From positions 1-64,000 of the forward strand of contig NZ_JAPWGW010000003.1 of NCBI RefSeq assembly GCF_027213945.1: DNA of 64,000 nt, given 5' to 3'. Below are positions 50,626-59,471 of the stretch, piece after piece (positions within the stretch are counted from its first letter, which is position 1; each line of letters begins with the position of its first letter). This DNA comes from Henriciella marina. GTDB taxonomy: Bacteria > Pseudomonadota > Alphaproteobacteria > Caulobacterales > Hyphomonadaceae. The notes beneath the pieces are model-generated. The model worked only from the letters and a program-made list of their open reading frames with translations, did no database searches and was not told the origin of the DNA. A program made the translations under genes and the position numbers.

Positions 50626-50798
50626 TACCCAATACCCCTTCAACTTTCTACAATTCTGGTGCTCAGCTAAATCGACCGCCAGCGAAGGTTTCAAGTCGCG
50701 CGCCCGCGAAATCAGGCGGAAGGCTGCGATTGCTCAATTTGTGCCATCGGTGTCGTCTGCGATGACATCGCCGTACAATCAGGTCAGTGTGAGCTGCA

Positions 50799-51998
50799 AT
50801 GACGCGCTCGATGAGCATCGGTATATGTGGGGCAGGCATTGGCGGGCTCGCCGCCAGCATCTTGCTGGCGCGCGCGGGACATCGCGTGACGCTGATTGAT
50901 CGCTTTGATGAGCCAGGGCCTGTCGGGTCCGGCCTTATGCTTCAGGCGACCGGTCTGGCTGTCCTCGCCAAACTCGGCCTGACGCAGGAGATCGAGCAGC
51001 TTTCCAGTCCACTGACGCGCCTCTGGGGACTTAGCACGCCGTCTGGGCGCACGGTCCTCGATGTTCGCTTCGAAAAACTGAGGCCCGGACTGGTCGGCCT
51101 CGGCATTCAGCGCCCGGCCTTGTTTGGCGTGCTTCACAAGGCGGCGGTCGAAGAAGTCATAGACCTCGTGACCTCCAGAGAGATTACAGGGGCCTGCGCT
51201 CACACAGGCGAAATCCAGTTCAGGACCGGCCCGCCCCTGCCGGGCTTCGACCTCATCATCGACGCGATGGGTGTGCGCTCACCTCTGACACGCGCGCCGC
51301 GCCGTGAACTCACCTATGGCGCGCTCTGGACGACGCTGGACTGGCCGGACGCCAGCCCGTTCAAGGCTGATGCCCTCGAACAGCGATACCGCGGCGCCCG
51401 GCAAATGGCAGGCGTAATGGCATCGGGACGCCGCACACCGAACGGACCTCAAAGCCTCACCTATTTCTGGTCGATCCGCGGTGACAGCGAAGAGGCATGG
51501 CGATCAGCGCCCCTTGATGACTGGAAGCGGGACGCCCGCGCGCTCTGGCCCGAGACCGAGATGCTGCTCGACCAGATCACCCACCATGATCAACTGACCT
51601 TTGCGCGCTATCGCCACCGCACTCACCGCCGCCCCGTCAGCGGCCCATGCCTGGTTCATATCGGCGACGCGTGGCATGCCGCCTCGCCGCAACTTGGACA
51701 GGGCGCCAACATGGCGCTGCTCGACGCCTACGCCTTGTCTCTCGCCCTCGAACGCAGCGCTGACACGCCCGCAGCACTTGCTGCCTACCGCAAACTGCGC
51801 ACCAGCCATGTCCGCCTCTACCAGCTGATGAGCTGGCTGTTCACGCCGGTCTATCAGGGCGATGGGCGCCTCGCCCCGTTCATCCGCGACTATCTCGCCG
51901 CACCGGTCAGCCGCATTCCGCCCGCCCCGAAGGCCCTCGCCGCCATGGTCAGCGGCGCCTTCGGATCACCGCTGAAACGGCTCAGCCTCAGGTCCTGA
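50799..51998 (+). CDS. FAD-dependent monooxygenase (UbiH/PHBH type)
   Basis: The 399-residue protein has the FAD dinucleotide motif SIGICGAGIGGLAASILL near the N terminus and the second FAD motif HIGDAWHAASPQLGQGANMAL, the signature of group A flavin hydroxylases. The usual middle DG motif is represented by DLIIDAMGVRSPL. The substrate is probably an aromatic or ring compound but cannot be deduced. ATG codons at 50799 and 50811 are both possible starts. It lies 65 bases upstream of the E1-like gene on the same strand, without a terminator between them. Confidence 0.88.
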   Translation: MTRSMSIGICGAGIGGLAASILLARAGHRVTLIDRFDEPGPVGSGLMLQATGLAVLAKLGLTQEIEQLSSPLTRLWGLSTPSGRTVLDVRFEKLRPGLVGLGIQRPALFGVLHKAAVEEVIDLVTSREITGACAHTGEIQFRTGPPLPGFDLIIDAMGVRSPLTRAPRRELTYGALWTTLDWPDASPFKADALEQRYRGARQMAGVMASGRRTPNGPQSLTYFWSIRGDSEEAWRSAPLDDWKRDARALWPETEMLLDQITHHDQLTFARYRHRTHRRPVSGPCLVHIGDAWHAASPQLGQGANMALLDAYALSLALERSADTPAALAAYRKLRTSHVRLYQLMSWLFTPVYQGDGRLAPFIRDYLAAPVSRIPPAPKALAAMVSGAFGSPLKRLSLRS

Positions 51999-52063
51999 TC
52001 TGGACCCGGCACGGCACCCATGCGAAACCCGCCCAAAGAAAGTTGCAAATGCAAAGGCCAGTC

Positions 52064-54451
52064 ATGACCGCCGATCTAGATCATCTCAAAACCATCGAAC
52101 AGCGCCTGCTCTGGCTCTCTGCCTGGACGGTCCACAACGCCAATAATATCCGCAAGAAGGAAGACGGCGGCATCAAAGTTGGCGGGCATCAGGCCTCCTG
52201 CGCCTCAATGGTGCCGATCATGACGGCGCTCTATTTCAACACGCTGAAGCCCGAAGACCGCGTCGCCGTCAAACCGCACGCCTCGCCTGTCTTCCATGCC
52301 ATGCAATACATGATGGGCAACCAGACGCGCGAGAAGCTCGAAACCTTTCGCGGCTGGGGCGGCGCGCAATCCTATCCAAGCCGCACCAAGGACACCGACG
52401 ATGTCGACTTCTCGACCGGCTCGGTCGGCCTCGGCGTCGCGGCGACCGCCTTCAACTCTCTGGTACAGGACTATATCGCCGCCAAGAACTGGCTCGGCGA
52501 CAAGCCCCTCGGCCGTCAGGTCGCGCTCGTCGGCGACGCTGAGCTTGACGAAGGCAATGTCTATGAATGCTTGCAGGAAGGCTGGAAGCACGACCTTCGC
52601 AACACCTGGTGGATCATCGATTACAATCGCCAGAGCCTCGACGGCGTCGTCCATGAAGGCCTCTGGGAAAAGATCGACGCCATCTTCAAGGCCTTCGGCT
52701 GGCGAACCGTCGTGCTCCGCCACGGCGTCCTTCAGCGCGAAGCCTTCGAGGAGCCGGGCGGCGAAGCCCTGAAGGAATGGATCCAGAACTGCCCGAACAT
52801 GGATTACTCCGCCCTCACCTACAAAGGCGGGAAAGCCTGGCGCAAGCGGCTGATGAACGACATTGGTGACCGGGGTGAGGTCTCGCAGCTCCTCGACAAG
52901 CGCTCTGATGAAGAGCTGGACGCCCTGATGAACAATCTCGGCGGTCAGTGCCTCGCCACCCTCACCGAAGCCTTCGACAACGTCACCGACGACAAGCCGA
53001 CCGTATTCCTCGCCTACACAATCAAGGGCTGGCAAACCCCGCTCGCCGGTCACAAGGACAATCATGGCGGCTTCATGAACAACCCCCAATTCGCCGACTT
53101 CCAGAAACGCATGGGCGTGCCGGAAGGCGAGGAATGGGACAAGTTCGCCACCGTGGACGACGAAGCCTGCCTCCAGAGATTCCTCGATCAAGTCCCCTTC
53201 TTCGCAGAGGGCACGCGCCGCTATTCCGCGCCAGAGATCGAATCCCCCGGCCCCGTCTGGCTCGATGACCGTGAGCTCGCGACGCAGGCCGGCTTCGGCA
53301 AGATCCTCGACGGCCTTGCCCGCGGCACTTCAGACCTCGCCGACCATATCGTCACCATGTCGCCGGACGTGACCAGCTCGACCAACCTCACCGGCTGGGT
53401 CAATCGCCGCTCGCTCTTTGCCCGGCGCGAGGTCTCGGACACCTTCAAGGAACAGTCGATCCCGTCCGCCCAGAAGTGGGAATTCTCCCCGGACGGCCAG
53501 CATTTCGAGCTTGGCATCGCAGAGATGAACCTCTTCCTCCTGCTCGGTCAGGCGGGCCTCGCCCATAGCCATTTCGGCCAGCGCCTCATCCCGATCGGCA
53601 CACTGTACGATCCGTTCATCGCGCGCGGCCTCGATGCGCTCAACTATGCCTGCTATCAGGACGCCCGGTTCATCGTGGCCGGCACCCCATCTGGCATCAC
53701 GCTTGCCCCGGAAGGCGGCGCCCACCAGTCGGTCGGCACGCAGCTCATCGGCATGAGCCAGGACGGCCTCGTCAGCTTCGAGCCAGCCTTCCTCGATGAG
53801 CTTTCCATCATCATGGACTGGAGCTTCGACTACCTGCAGCGCTCCGGCGAGAACGACCCGGACGAGCGCACCTGGCTACGCGATGAGACCGGCGGCTCAG
53901 TCTATCTCCGCCTCTCCACCCGCCCCATCGAACAGCTCGGCCCCCGCAACCGCGACAATGCAGAGTTCCGCCGCGGCGTCGTCGACGGCGCCTACTGGCT
54001 ACGTGAACCCGGCCCAAACTGCGAAGTGGTTATCGCCTATCAGGGCGTCATCGCGCCCGAAGCCATCGAAGCGGCGGGCCGCATCGGCAATGACCGCCGC
54101 GACATCGGTGTCCTCGCCGTGACCTCCGCAGACCGGCTCAATTCAGGCTGGACCGCCGCCCGCCGGGCCCGCGCCCGCGGCCACACCAGCGCCGTCAGCC
54201 AGATCGAGCGCCTGATGGCAAAAGTCCCGCGCGACGCAACCCTCATCACCGTAACAGACGGCCACCCCGCCACCCTCGCCTGGATCGGCTCCGTCGCCGG
54301 CCACATGACCGCCCCCCTCGGCGTCGAACACTTCGGCCAGACCGGCACCATCCCCGACCTCCACAAACACTACCAGATCGATACGGACGCGATCGTGAAC
54401 GCTGCGAACCATCTCAGTGCGGGGAAGCGGATCAGGTTGGCCGGGGGATAG
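52064..54451 (+). CDS. AceE-like thiamine-diphosphate 2-oxoacid dehydrogenase E1
   Basis: The protein is a transketolase-superfamily enzyme of the homodimeric AceE/MdeB type. The start MTADLDHLKTIEQRLLW has AAAGG seven bases upstream and gives 795 residues; an ATG five codons earlier is possible. The thiamine-diphosphate motif runs from GDAE (157-160) to N188 (IIDYNRQS). The central domain has ELGIAEMNLFLLLGQAG, and the C-terminal domain ends LHKHYQIDTDAIVNAA. It is about 90 residues shorter than E. coli AceE. No E2 or E3 gene is adjacent, so its substrate (pyruvate, 2-oxobutyrate or another oxoacid) is open. Confidence 0.88.
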   Translation: MTADLDHLKTIEQRLLWLSAWTVHNANNIRKKEDGGIKVGGHQASCASMVPIMTALYFNTLKPEDRVAVKPHASPVFHAMQYMMGNQTREKLETFRGWGGAQSYPSRTKDTDDVDFSTGSVGLGVAATAFNSLVQDYIAAKNWLGDKPLGRQVALVGDAELDEGNVYECLQEGWKHDLRNTWWIIDYNRQSLDGVVHEGLWEKIDAIFKAFGWRTVVLRHGVLQREAFEEPGGEALKEWIQNCPNMDYSALTYKGGKAWRKRLMNDIGDRGEVSQLLDKRSDEELDALMNNLGGQCLATLTEAFDNVTDDKPTVFLAYTIKGWQTPLAGHKDNHGGFMNNPQFADFQKRMGVPEGEEWDKFATVDDEACLQRFLDQVPFFAEGTRRYSAPEIESPGPVWLDDRELATQAGFGKILDGLARGTSDLADHIVTMSPDVTSSTNLTGWVNRRSLFARREVSDTFKEQSIPSAQKWEFSPDGQHFELGIAEMNLFLLLGQAGLAHSHFGQRLIPIGTLYDPFIARGLDALNYACYQDARFIVAGTPSGITLAPEGGAHQSVGTQLIGMSQDGLVSFEPAFLDELSIIMDWSFDYLQRSGENDPDERTWLRDETGGSVYLRLSTRPIEQLGPRNRDNAEFRRGVVDGAYWLREPGPNCEVVIAYQGVIAPEAIEAAGRIGNDRRDIGVLAVTSADRLNSGWTAARRARARGHTSAVSQIERLMAKVPRDATLITVTDGHPATLAWIGSVAGHMTAPLGVEHFGQTGTIPDLHKHYQIDTDAIVNAANHLSAGKRIRLAGG

Positions 54452-54585
54452 GCCGCTCTGCCGCTAGGCACAGTTTACGACCCATAAAGAGATACTGTGA
54501 CAACTGGCACCAATATCGCCCTTGCACTACCTTGTTTTTACAAGGATTGAATATAGAGAAGAAAAAACCGGACCCTCTAAGGATG

Positions 54586-54591
54586 TATAAT
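54586..54591 (+). promoter_or_regulatory. TATAAT -10-like element of the nuclease gene
   Basis: A perfect TATAAT lies 27 bases before the ATG at 54618, in an A/T-rich 80-base stretch unlike other spacers in the window. No good -35 is seen at 16-18 bases upstream (the region reads A-rich). An E. coli-like promoter of this kind is common in horizontally acquired genes. Confidence 0.45.
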
Positions 54592-54617
54592 TAATAAATA
54601 GAGCAGTGTGACAAAGC

Positions 54618-56123
54618 ATGACCGAAGTTATCGATGCGCTAAAATCACTAGGACCAGCTCGTGCAAGCCGCTTAGCCAGATATCTGGCCGACAAGCACAA
54701 TTGGACCGATGAGAATGCACGGCAACGGCTGTCGCGCGCAAGAGATCCAGTCAAGCGTTACCCAAAGCCTCTGTTTCCCAAAAACGAGCGATTTTTCTAC
54801 CTAAAAGATCAACGAAACACTGAGCTTTACTGGTCGAATCTCCATCGAGATTTGAGAGAAACCGGTAGTGTTTATGCTTGCGCTACAGACTCTCTTACAG
54901 CACGCGGCGGTGTCGTCAGCGTAACTGGCTTTGCCACTATATCCGGTGCCCCCGTATCACTAAAAAAGCAAATTCCTTCTCAAGGCGTCGCAGATGCTCT
55001 GGTCGAATTGAGAGTTCTAGATCAGCTCGATGTTCCTGGATTGGGGGATTGTTACGTTTTAAACCCGTATGCAATAGCGTCGCCAATCCCACCGTCGGAA
55101 GTGCGAGTACGCCGCCAAGCTGAAGCAATACTGCTGGATGGATTGAGAGAGTGGGCGCGCCGCAACGGCTTCGCAAGCTACGATAAAATTACAATACGCG
55201 GCGACGACGCTCCACTAAAGGTAGGGCAGTTTGCGTGGGACTTAACGGGTCCTTGCTATCTGGCACCTATGACAGGAAGAAAAATGCGACACGGCTTCCT
55301 TGTCGCAGATGTCTGCTTGTCCACGACTTTTGACGTCGCTGAAATAGCGTATTTTGTTCGTAAAGTTCAAATTTATAGCCGAACAAGTAACAGTGGACCG
55401 CTGCTGCCAATTATCATGGCAGACAGCTTCACTGGCGACGCTTTGAAAGCTGGTCATGCGGCAGGGCTGGTGATGGCCACACCACAAAGTTTGTTTGGGC
55501 GGCAGATTGCCAATGGGCTCTCCTCGTTGATAGCAACGCTTTCCAATGCTGCGGCTGTAGCAGCAGCAAATCCTCAACAAGTTCTCAACCTACTGGCAAG
55601 TTTGTCTGAGATCGAAGGCCGCGCTGGGAACCTACGTGGCGTGCTCTTCGAGCTTTTGTGCGGACATCTGTCCAAGAAAGAAACAGGCGGCTCTATCGAC
55701 TTGGGAATCAACCACACTCACAAGAAAACGTATGAGAAGGCCGACCTTGATATCGTCTGTGTCCAAGAAGCCGGCATTGTCAGAGTAATTGAATGTAAAG
55801 CAAAAAACCCGGGCGGCACGGTAGCCAAGTTTGAGGTCGAAAAATGGCTGGCAAAGCTACCCGTCCATCAGGACTATGTTTCGAACTCGCGACATTTGCG
55901 CGAACGTAATCAACAGTATTGCCTATGGACAAGTGGCGAATTTGATGCGGATGCCCTTGTTTTATTGAAGGAAGAACACGCGAAGAGAACTCGCAAACCC
56001 ATAGCTTGGCGGTCGGGAAAAGACCTTCGTAAGATTGCCGCCGAACTAAAACTGAAAGCGATTGGAGATGCGCTGGATCAGCATTATTTGAAACATCCAC
56101 TTTCCGACCTTTCTTTTCAATAG
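54618..56123 (+). CDS. PD-(D/E)xK nuclease-like protein with N-terminal winged helix, candidate defence gene
   Basis: The family is not recognised by name. The 501-residue protein begins with a winged-helix-like segment (about 1-65, ALKSLGPARASRLARYLADK) and has a central domain of unknown type (about 70-310). The C-terminal part has the restriction-endonuclease core: helix glutamate E345 (RGVLFELLCGHL), D378 (KADLDIVCV) and E392-C-K394 (VRVIECKAKN). Base composition is clearly lower in G+C than the neighbours: 55321-55380 has 23 G/C of 60, against 35 of 60 in 57361-57420. It has a weak Shine-Dalgarno and stands alone. A restriction-like or anti-phage role is inferred from fold and transfer signs; a repair or transcription role is possible. 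Confidence 0.8.
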   Translation: MTEVIDALKSLGPARASRLARYLADKHNWTDENARQRLSRARDPVKRYPKPLFPKNERFFYLKDQRNTELYWSNLHRDLRETGSVYACATDSLTARGGVVSVTGFATISGAPVSLKKQIPSQGVADALVELRVLDQLDVPGLGDCYVLNPYAIASPIPPSEVRVRRQAEAILLDGLREWARRNGFASYDKITIRGDDAPLKVGQFAWDLTGPCYLAPMTGRKMRHGFLVADVCLSTTFDVAEIAYFVRKVQIYSRTSNSGPLLPIIMADSFTGDALKAGHAAGLVMATPQSLFGRQIANGLSSLIATLSNAAAVAAANPQQVLNLLASLSEIEGRAGNLRGVLFELLCGHLSKKETGGSIDLGINHTHKKTYEKADLDIVCVQEAGIVRVIECKAKNPGGTVAKFEVEKWLAKLPVHQDYVSNSRHLRERNQQYCLWTSGEFDADALVLLKEEHAKRTRKPIAWRSGKDLRKIAAELKLKAIGDALDQHYLKHPLSDLSFQ

Positions 56124-56290
56124 GTCCCAGGTGATGCGCGCTGCTTCGGAAATCGAGTTTGAACGCATAAGTTCTTCCGGCACGTTTTCATTCCAACGTC
56201 CCACCTTCCCCTCTCCGGCCAAATCGCTAGGCTCGGTGCCAGCACCACGATGAGGCCGCATCAGACGGCCCGCATCAGAGGAAACCGCCT

Positions 56291-57739
56291 ATGCCTGTCC
56301 TGTCGCTCTCGCGCATTCTTGCCCATTGGGCGGCCATCCAGCCGGACCGGGTCGCCGTCGATCATGAGGGTGATCAGATCAGCTGGGCAGAGCTTGATGC
56401 GCGCACCAACCGGCTGGCGCGGGCCTATGCGGCGCTCGGCGTCACCCAGGACAGTTTCGTCACCATCGCCCTGCCCAACAGCCTGGAATTCTTCGAGGCG
56501 TGCTTTGCCGCCTGGAAGCTTGGCGCGACGCCGCAACCTGTCTCTGCCCGCCTGCCAAAGTATGAGCGCGACCAGATCGTCGAGCTCGGCAAGCCCGCCC
56601 TCGTGGTTGGCGTCGCAGACGGCGAATACGCGCCGACCCCGTCCATCCCGGCTGGCTACACGCCGGACGCCTCCCTGCCGGACACCGAACTGCCGGAAAA
56701 GACCGCCGCCTCCTTCAAGGCGATGACGTCAGGCGGCTCGACCGGCCGGCCAAAGCTCATCGTCTCGAAACTGCCGGCCGAATGGGACACGGAGATGGAT
56801 TTCCTCGAAATCCGCACGCAGGGCTCAATGCTGATCCCCGGCCCGCTCTACCATAATGGCCCCTTCATGTGGGCCACCATCGCCCTCTTCAAGGGCGCGA
56901 GCGTCGCTGTCACCACCCGCTTCGACGCCGAGAAAACGCTGGAGCTGATCGACCGGATGAAGCTCGAAACCGCCTATATGGTGCCGACCATGATGCGCCG
57001 TATCTGGGCCCTGCCGGACGAGGTCCGCGCGCGCTATGACGTCTCGAGCCTCAACGCGCTCTGGCACCTTGCCGCCCCTTGCCCTCCCTGGCTGAAGGAG
57101 GCCTTCATCGAATGGCTCGGCCCTGAAGTCATCTGGGAGCTTTATGGCGGCACAGAGGGTCAGGGCTCGACCACGATACAGGGCACCGAATGGCTGACGC
57201 ATAAGGGCAGCGTCGGCAGACCCGTAGAGAGCTGCGAGATGAAGATATTCGGCGAGGATGGCCAGGAAGTCCCGACCGGCGAGGTAGGTGAGGTGTTCCT
57301 CCGCCCGCTCGCGGGTCAGGGCAGCTCCTACTATTATCTCGGCGCCGAAGCCAAGGCGATCGACGGCGGCTGGGAAAGCCTCGGCGATATGGGCTGGATG
57401 GACGAAGACAGCTATCTTTACCTCACAGACCGCAAGTCAGACATGATCATCGTCGGCGGCGCGAACATCTACCCGGCAGAGGTGGAAGCCGCGCTCGACG
57501 CGTTTCCGGGCGTGCGCAGCTCTGCCGTCATCGGCCTGCCGGATGAGGATATGGGCTCACGCCTCCACGCCATCATCGACATGCCTGAAGGCGACCTCGA
57601 TGAGGCCGCCCTGACCGCGCACCTGAAAGAACGGCTGGTCACCTACAAACAGCCGAAATCCATCGAACTCGTACGCGAACCCTTGCGCGATGACGCCGGC
57701 AAAACGAGACGCAAGGCTCTGCGCGAAGCGCGGCTCTAG
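56291..57739 (+). CDS. AMP-dependent acyl-CoA synthetase/ligase
   Basis: The enzyme activates a carboxylic acid to acyl-AMP and then acyl-CoA. The 482-residue protein has the phosphate loop MTSGGSTGRPKLI, the A5 motif ELYGGTEGQGST, the A7-A8 region DMGWMDEDSYLYLTDRKSD with IIVGGANIYPAEVE, and the catalytic lysine in the last 15 residues (DAGKTRRKALREAR). The segment ALPNSLEFFEACFAAWKLGA is normal for the family. The short length and absence of a membrane anchor fit medium-chain, aromatic or steroid side-chain ligases. The convergent transporter gene may import the substrate, which is inference. Confidence 0.93.
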   Translation: MPVLSLSRILAHWAAIQPDRVAVDHEGDQISWAELDARTNRLARAYAALGVTQDSFVTIALPNSLEFFEACFAAWKLGATPQPVSARLPKYERDQIVELGKPALVVGVADGEYAPTPSIPAGYTPDASLPDTELPEKTAASFKAMTSGGSTGRPKLIVSKLPAEWDTEMDFLEIRTQGSMLIPGPLYHNGPFMWATIALFKGASVAVTTRFDAEKTLELIDRMKLETAYMVPTMMRRIWALPDEVRARYDVSSLNALWHLAAPCPPWLKEAFIEWLGPEVIWELYGGTEGQGSTTIQGTEWLTHKGSVGRPVESCEMKIFGEDGQEVPTGEVGEVFLRPLAGQGSSYYYLGAEAKAIDGGWESLGDMGWMDEDSYLYLTDRKSDMIIVGGANIYPAEVEAALDAFPGVRSSAVIGLPDEDMGSRLHAIIDMPEGDLDEAALTAHLKERLVTYKQPKSIELVREPLRDDAGKTRRKALREARL

Positions 57740-57744
57740 CAATC

Positions 57745-59262
57745 TCAGTCGCTCGCTGAAGGCGCGCCCGCTTCTCTTGCTGCGGCCAGCCGTGCCGCGC
57801 GCCGTTCAAGGCTGGCGCGAAGGCGCGCATGACGCTCAGGCGTTAGCGGGTAGCTCCAGATGAGCGGTACCGCGAGGCTGTAAAGCGCAATCGGGCCGAG
57901 GCAGTAGACCAAACGGAGCGCCAGCACGCCCTCTTCTGCCGACGCGGCCGCCCCCATCGCCTGATAGCCGAGGAGGCCCACAATATTGAGCGCGATGCCG
58001 GTGAATATCGCCGCCGCCAGCTTCTCCGACAAACCGATGACCGCGAAGTAGGCACCCGCCCGCCGCCCGCCAGAGCGCGCGCTGTCGACATCGACCACAT
58101 CGGCAAGCATCGCGAGCGGCAGGAACTGAAGCCCGCCAAATGCAAACCCCTTCATCAGGAAGAGGCAGAAGAAAGCGAAATAGTCGCCATAACCGAGGAA
58201 CAGGTTTGCCGCGCTCACAAAGCTGACAAACCCCAGAGTGCCTAGGAAGGCGCGGTGCTTGCCAACCTTCCGGCCCATCCAAAGCCAGAACGGGATCGCG
58301 GCGATCCCGGCCACGAAATAGAGGAAATAGGCCGCCCCGATTGTCGGGATGCCGACGATGTCGCGAATGAAGAAGAGCGAAACCGCGTTGCGCAGGCTCT
58401 CCCCGGCAACCACCAGGAAAGCGATCATCAGGACCCGGCGCATCGGCCCGTTGCGCCACATATGGCGGAAGCCTTCAAGGACGGGCACGCGCTCACGAGC
58501 GGCAGGCGGCGGCTCCTTCACCGTCGTGACCACCAGCAGCGTCAGAAGCGGCACCGCGACAATGATCGTAATGGCGAGCCAGTAGAGAACCGGCCTCACA
58601 AGCGCAGAGCGGTCGCTCGGCACCCGATTCATGATATCGCCGGAAAACGCGCCGATCATGTCGCGCCACATGGCCCCAAAAACCTCGGCCACGGCGCCGC
58701 CATCGGCGAGGATCTCCACCACCATCGGCACGGCAGCGGCAAGCAGCAGACCGCCAAGGACAAAGAACTCCCGCACGGCCGTTACCCGGCTGCGGACATG
58801 ATAATCGGCAGAGAGCTCTGCCCCCCAGGCCCGGAACGGGATCTGGATCATCGTGGCCGACGCGAAGAAAGCCGTCAGCCAGCAGAGCAGATAGAGAACG
58901 CCGGCCCCGTCAGGCGGCACGAACAGGAACCACGCCGACACCATGAGACAAGGCGCCCCGAGCACCATATAGGGCTTGCGACGACCGAACCGCGTGCGCC
59001 CCCGGTCGGAAATCTCTCCCATGAGCGGGTCGGTAAAGACGTCGGTAAAGCGCGCCAGCATCAGGAGCGTGCCAACGAGCGCAAGGCTCCCAAGGCTCGC
59101 GCCATAGTGGGCGGGCAGCCAGATCGCCAGCGGATAGCCATAGATCGCAAGCGGGATCGCCAGCGAGCCATGCAGATAGATCGCGCGGCGGCTCAGCCCG
59201 TCATGTGCTGACGGAGAGTTCGCAGCCGCGATCGGCGCAGCCTCAGGGTCCACAATCGCCAT
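57745..59262 (-). CDS. MFS transporter of the GPH cation-symporter type
   Basis: The 505-residue protein has about 12 transmembrane helices. The cytoplasmic loop after helix 2 reads DPLMGEISDRGRTRFGRRKPYM, the signature of the glycoside-pentoside-hexuronide:cation symporter family (MelB/XylP-like), and the matching loop in the second half is WMGRKVGKHRAF. Bacteria of this class often use GPH-like carriers for non-sugar acids too. The Shine-Dalgarno GGGAGGAAA is strong. The gene converges with the acyl-CoA ligase gene across 5 bases. The substrate is not known. Confidence 0.92.
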   Translation of the reverse strand: MAIVDPEAAPIAAANSPSAHDGLSRRAIYLHGSLAIPLAIYGYPLAIWLPAHYGASLGSLALVGTLLMLARFTDVFTDPLMGEISDRGRTRFGRRKPYMVLGAPCLMVSAWFLFVPPDGAGVLYLLCWLTAFFASATMIQIPFRAWGAELSADYHVRSRVTAVREFFVLGGLLLAAAVPMVVEILADGGAVAEVFGAMWRDMIGAFSGDIMNRVPSDRSALVRPVLYWLAITIIVAVPLLTLLVVTTVKEPPPAARERVPVLEGFRHMWRNGPMRRVLMIAFLVVAGESLRNAVSLFFIRDIVGIPTIGAAYFLYFVAGIAAIPFWLWMGRKVGKHRAFLGTLGFVSFVSAANLFLGYGDYFAFFCLFLMKGFAFGGLQFLPLAMLADVVDVDSARSGGRRAGAYFAVIGLSEKLAAAIFTGIALNIVGLLGYQAMGAAASAEEGVLALRLVYCLGPIALYSLAVPLIWSYPLTPERHARLRASLERRAARLAAAREAGAPSASD

Positions 59263-59471
59263 GGCACCGTTTCCTCCCGACGTGTGCCCTTTTTTGTATT
59301 GGCAGGCACATCGCTAAGTGCCCACTCGACGGTCTTGCACCGTCCCTGTCAATCCCGATCCGGAAAACCTCGCACGAACGTGATGCTGCTGCGGACTACC
59401 TGGCGCGCGAGGGACCGGCTCATGGCGCGGCCTCTGTAGTAACTGGTCCAGCATCAGATCGAGAGGTGTCG

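Noticed and set aside
58255-59211. 318-codon open frame antisense to the GPH transporter
   Set aside because: The product is an implausible Arg/His/Pro-rich chain, the mirror of hydrophobic codons.
59263-59471. Coding remnant in the spacer between the GPH transporter and the DUF4198 gene
   Set aside because: A short open stretch exists, but it has no start context, motif or composition signal; treated as spacer holding the transporter promoter.
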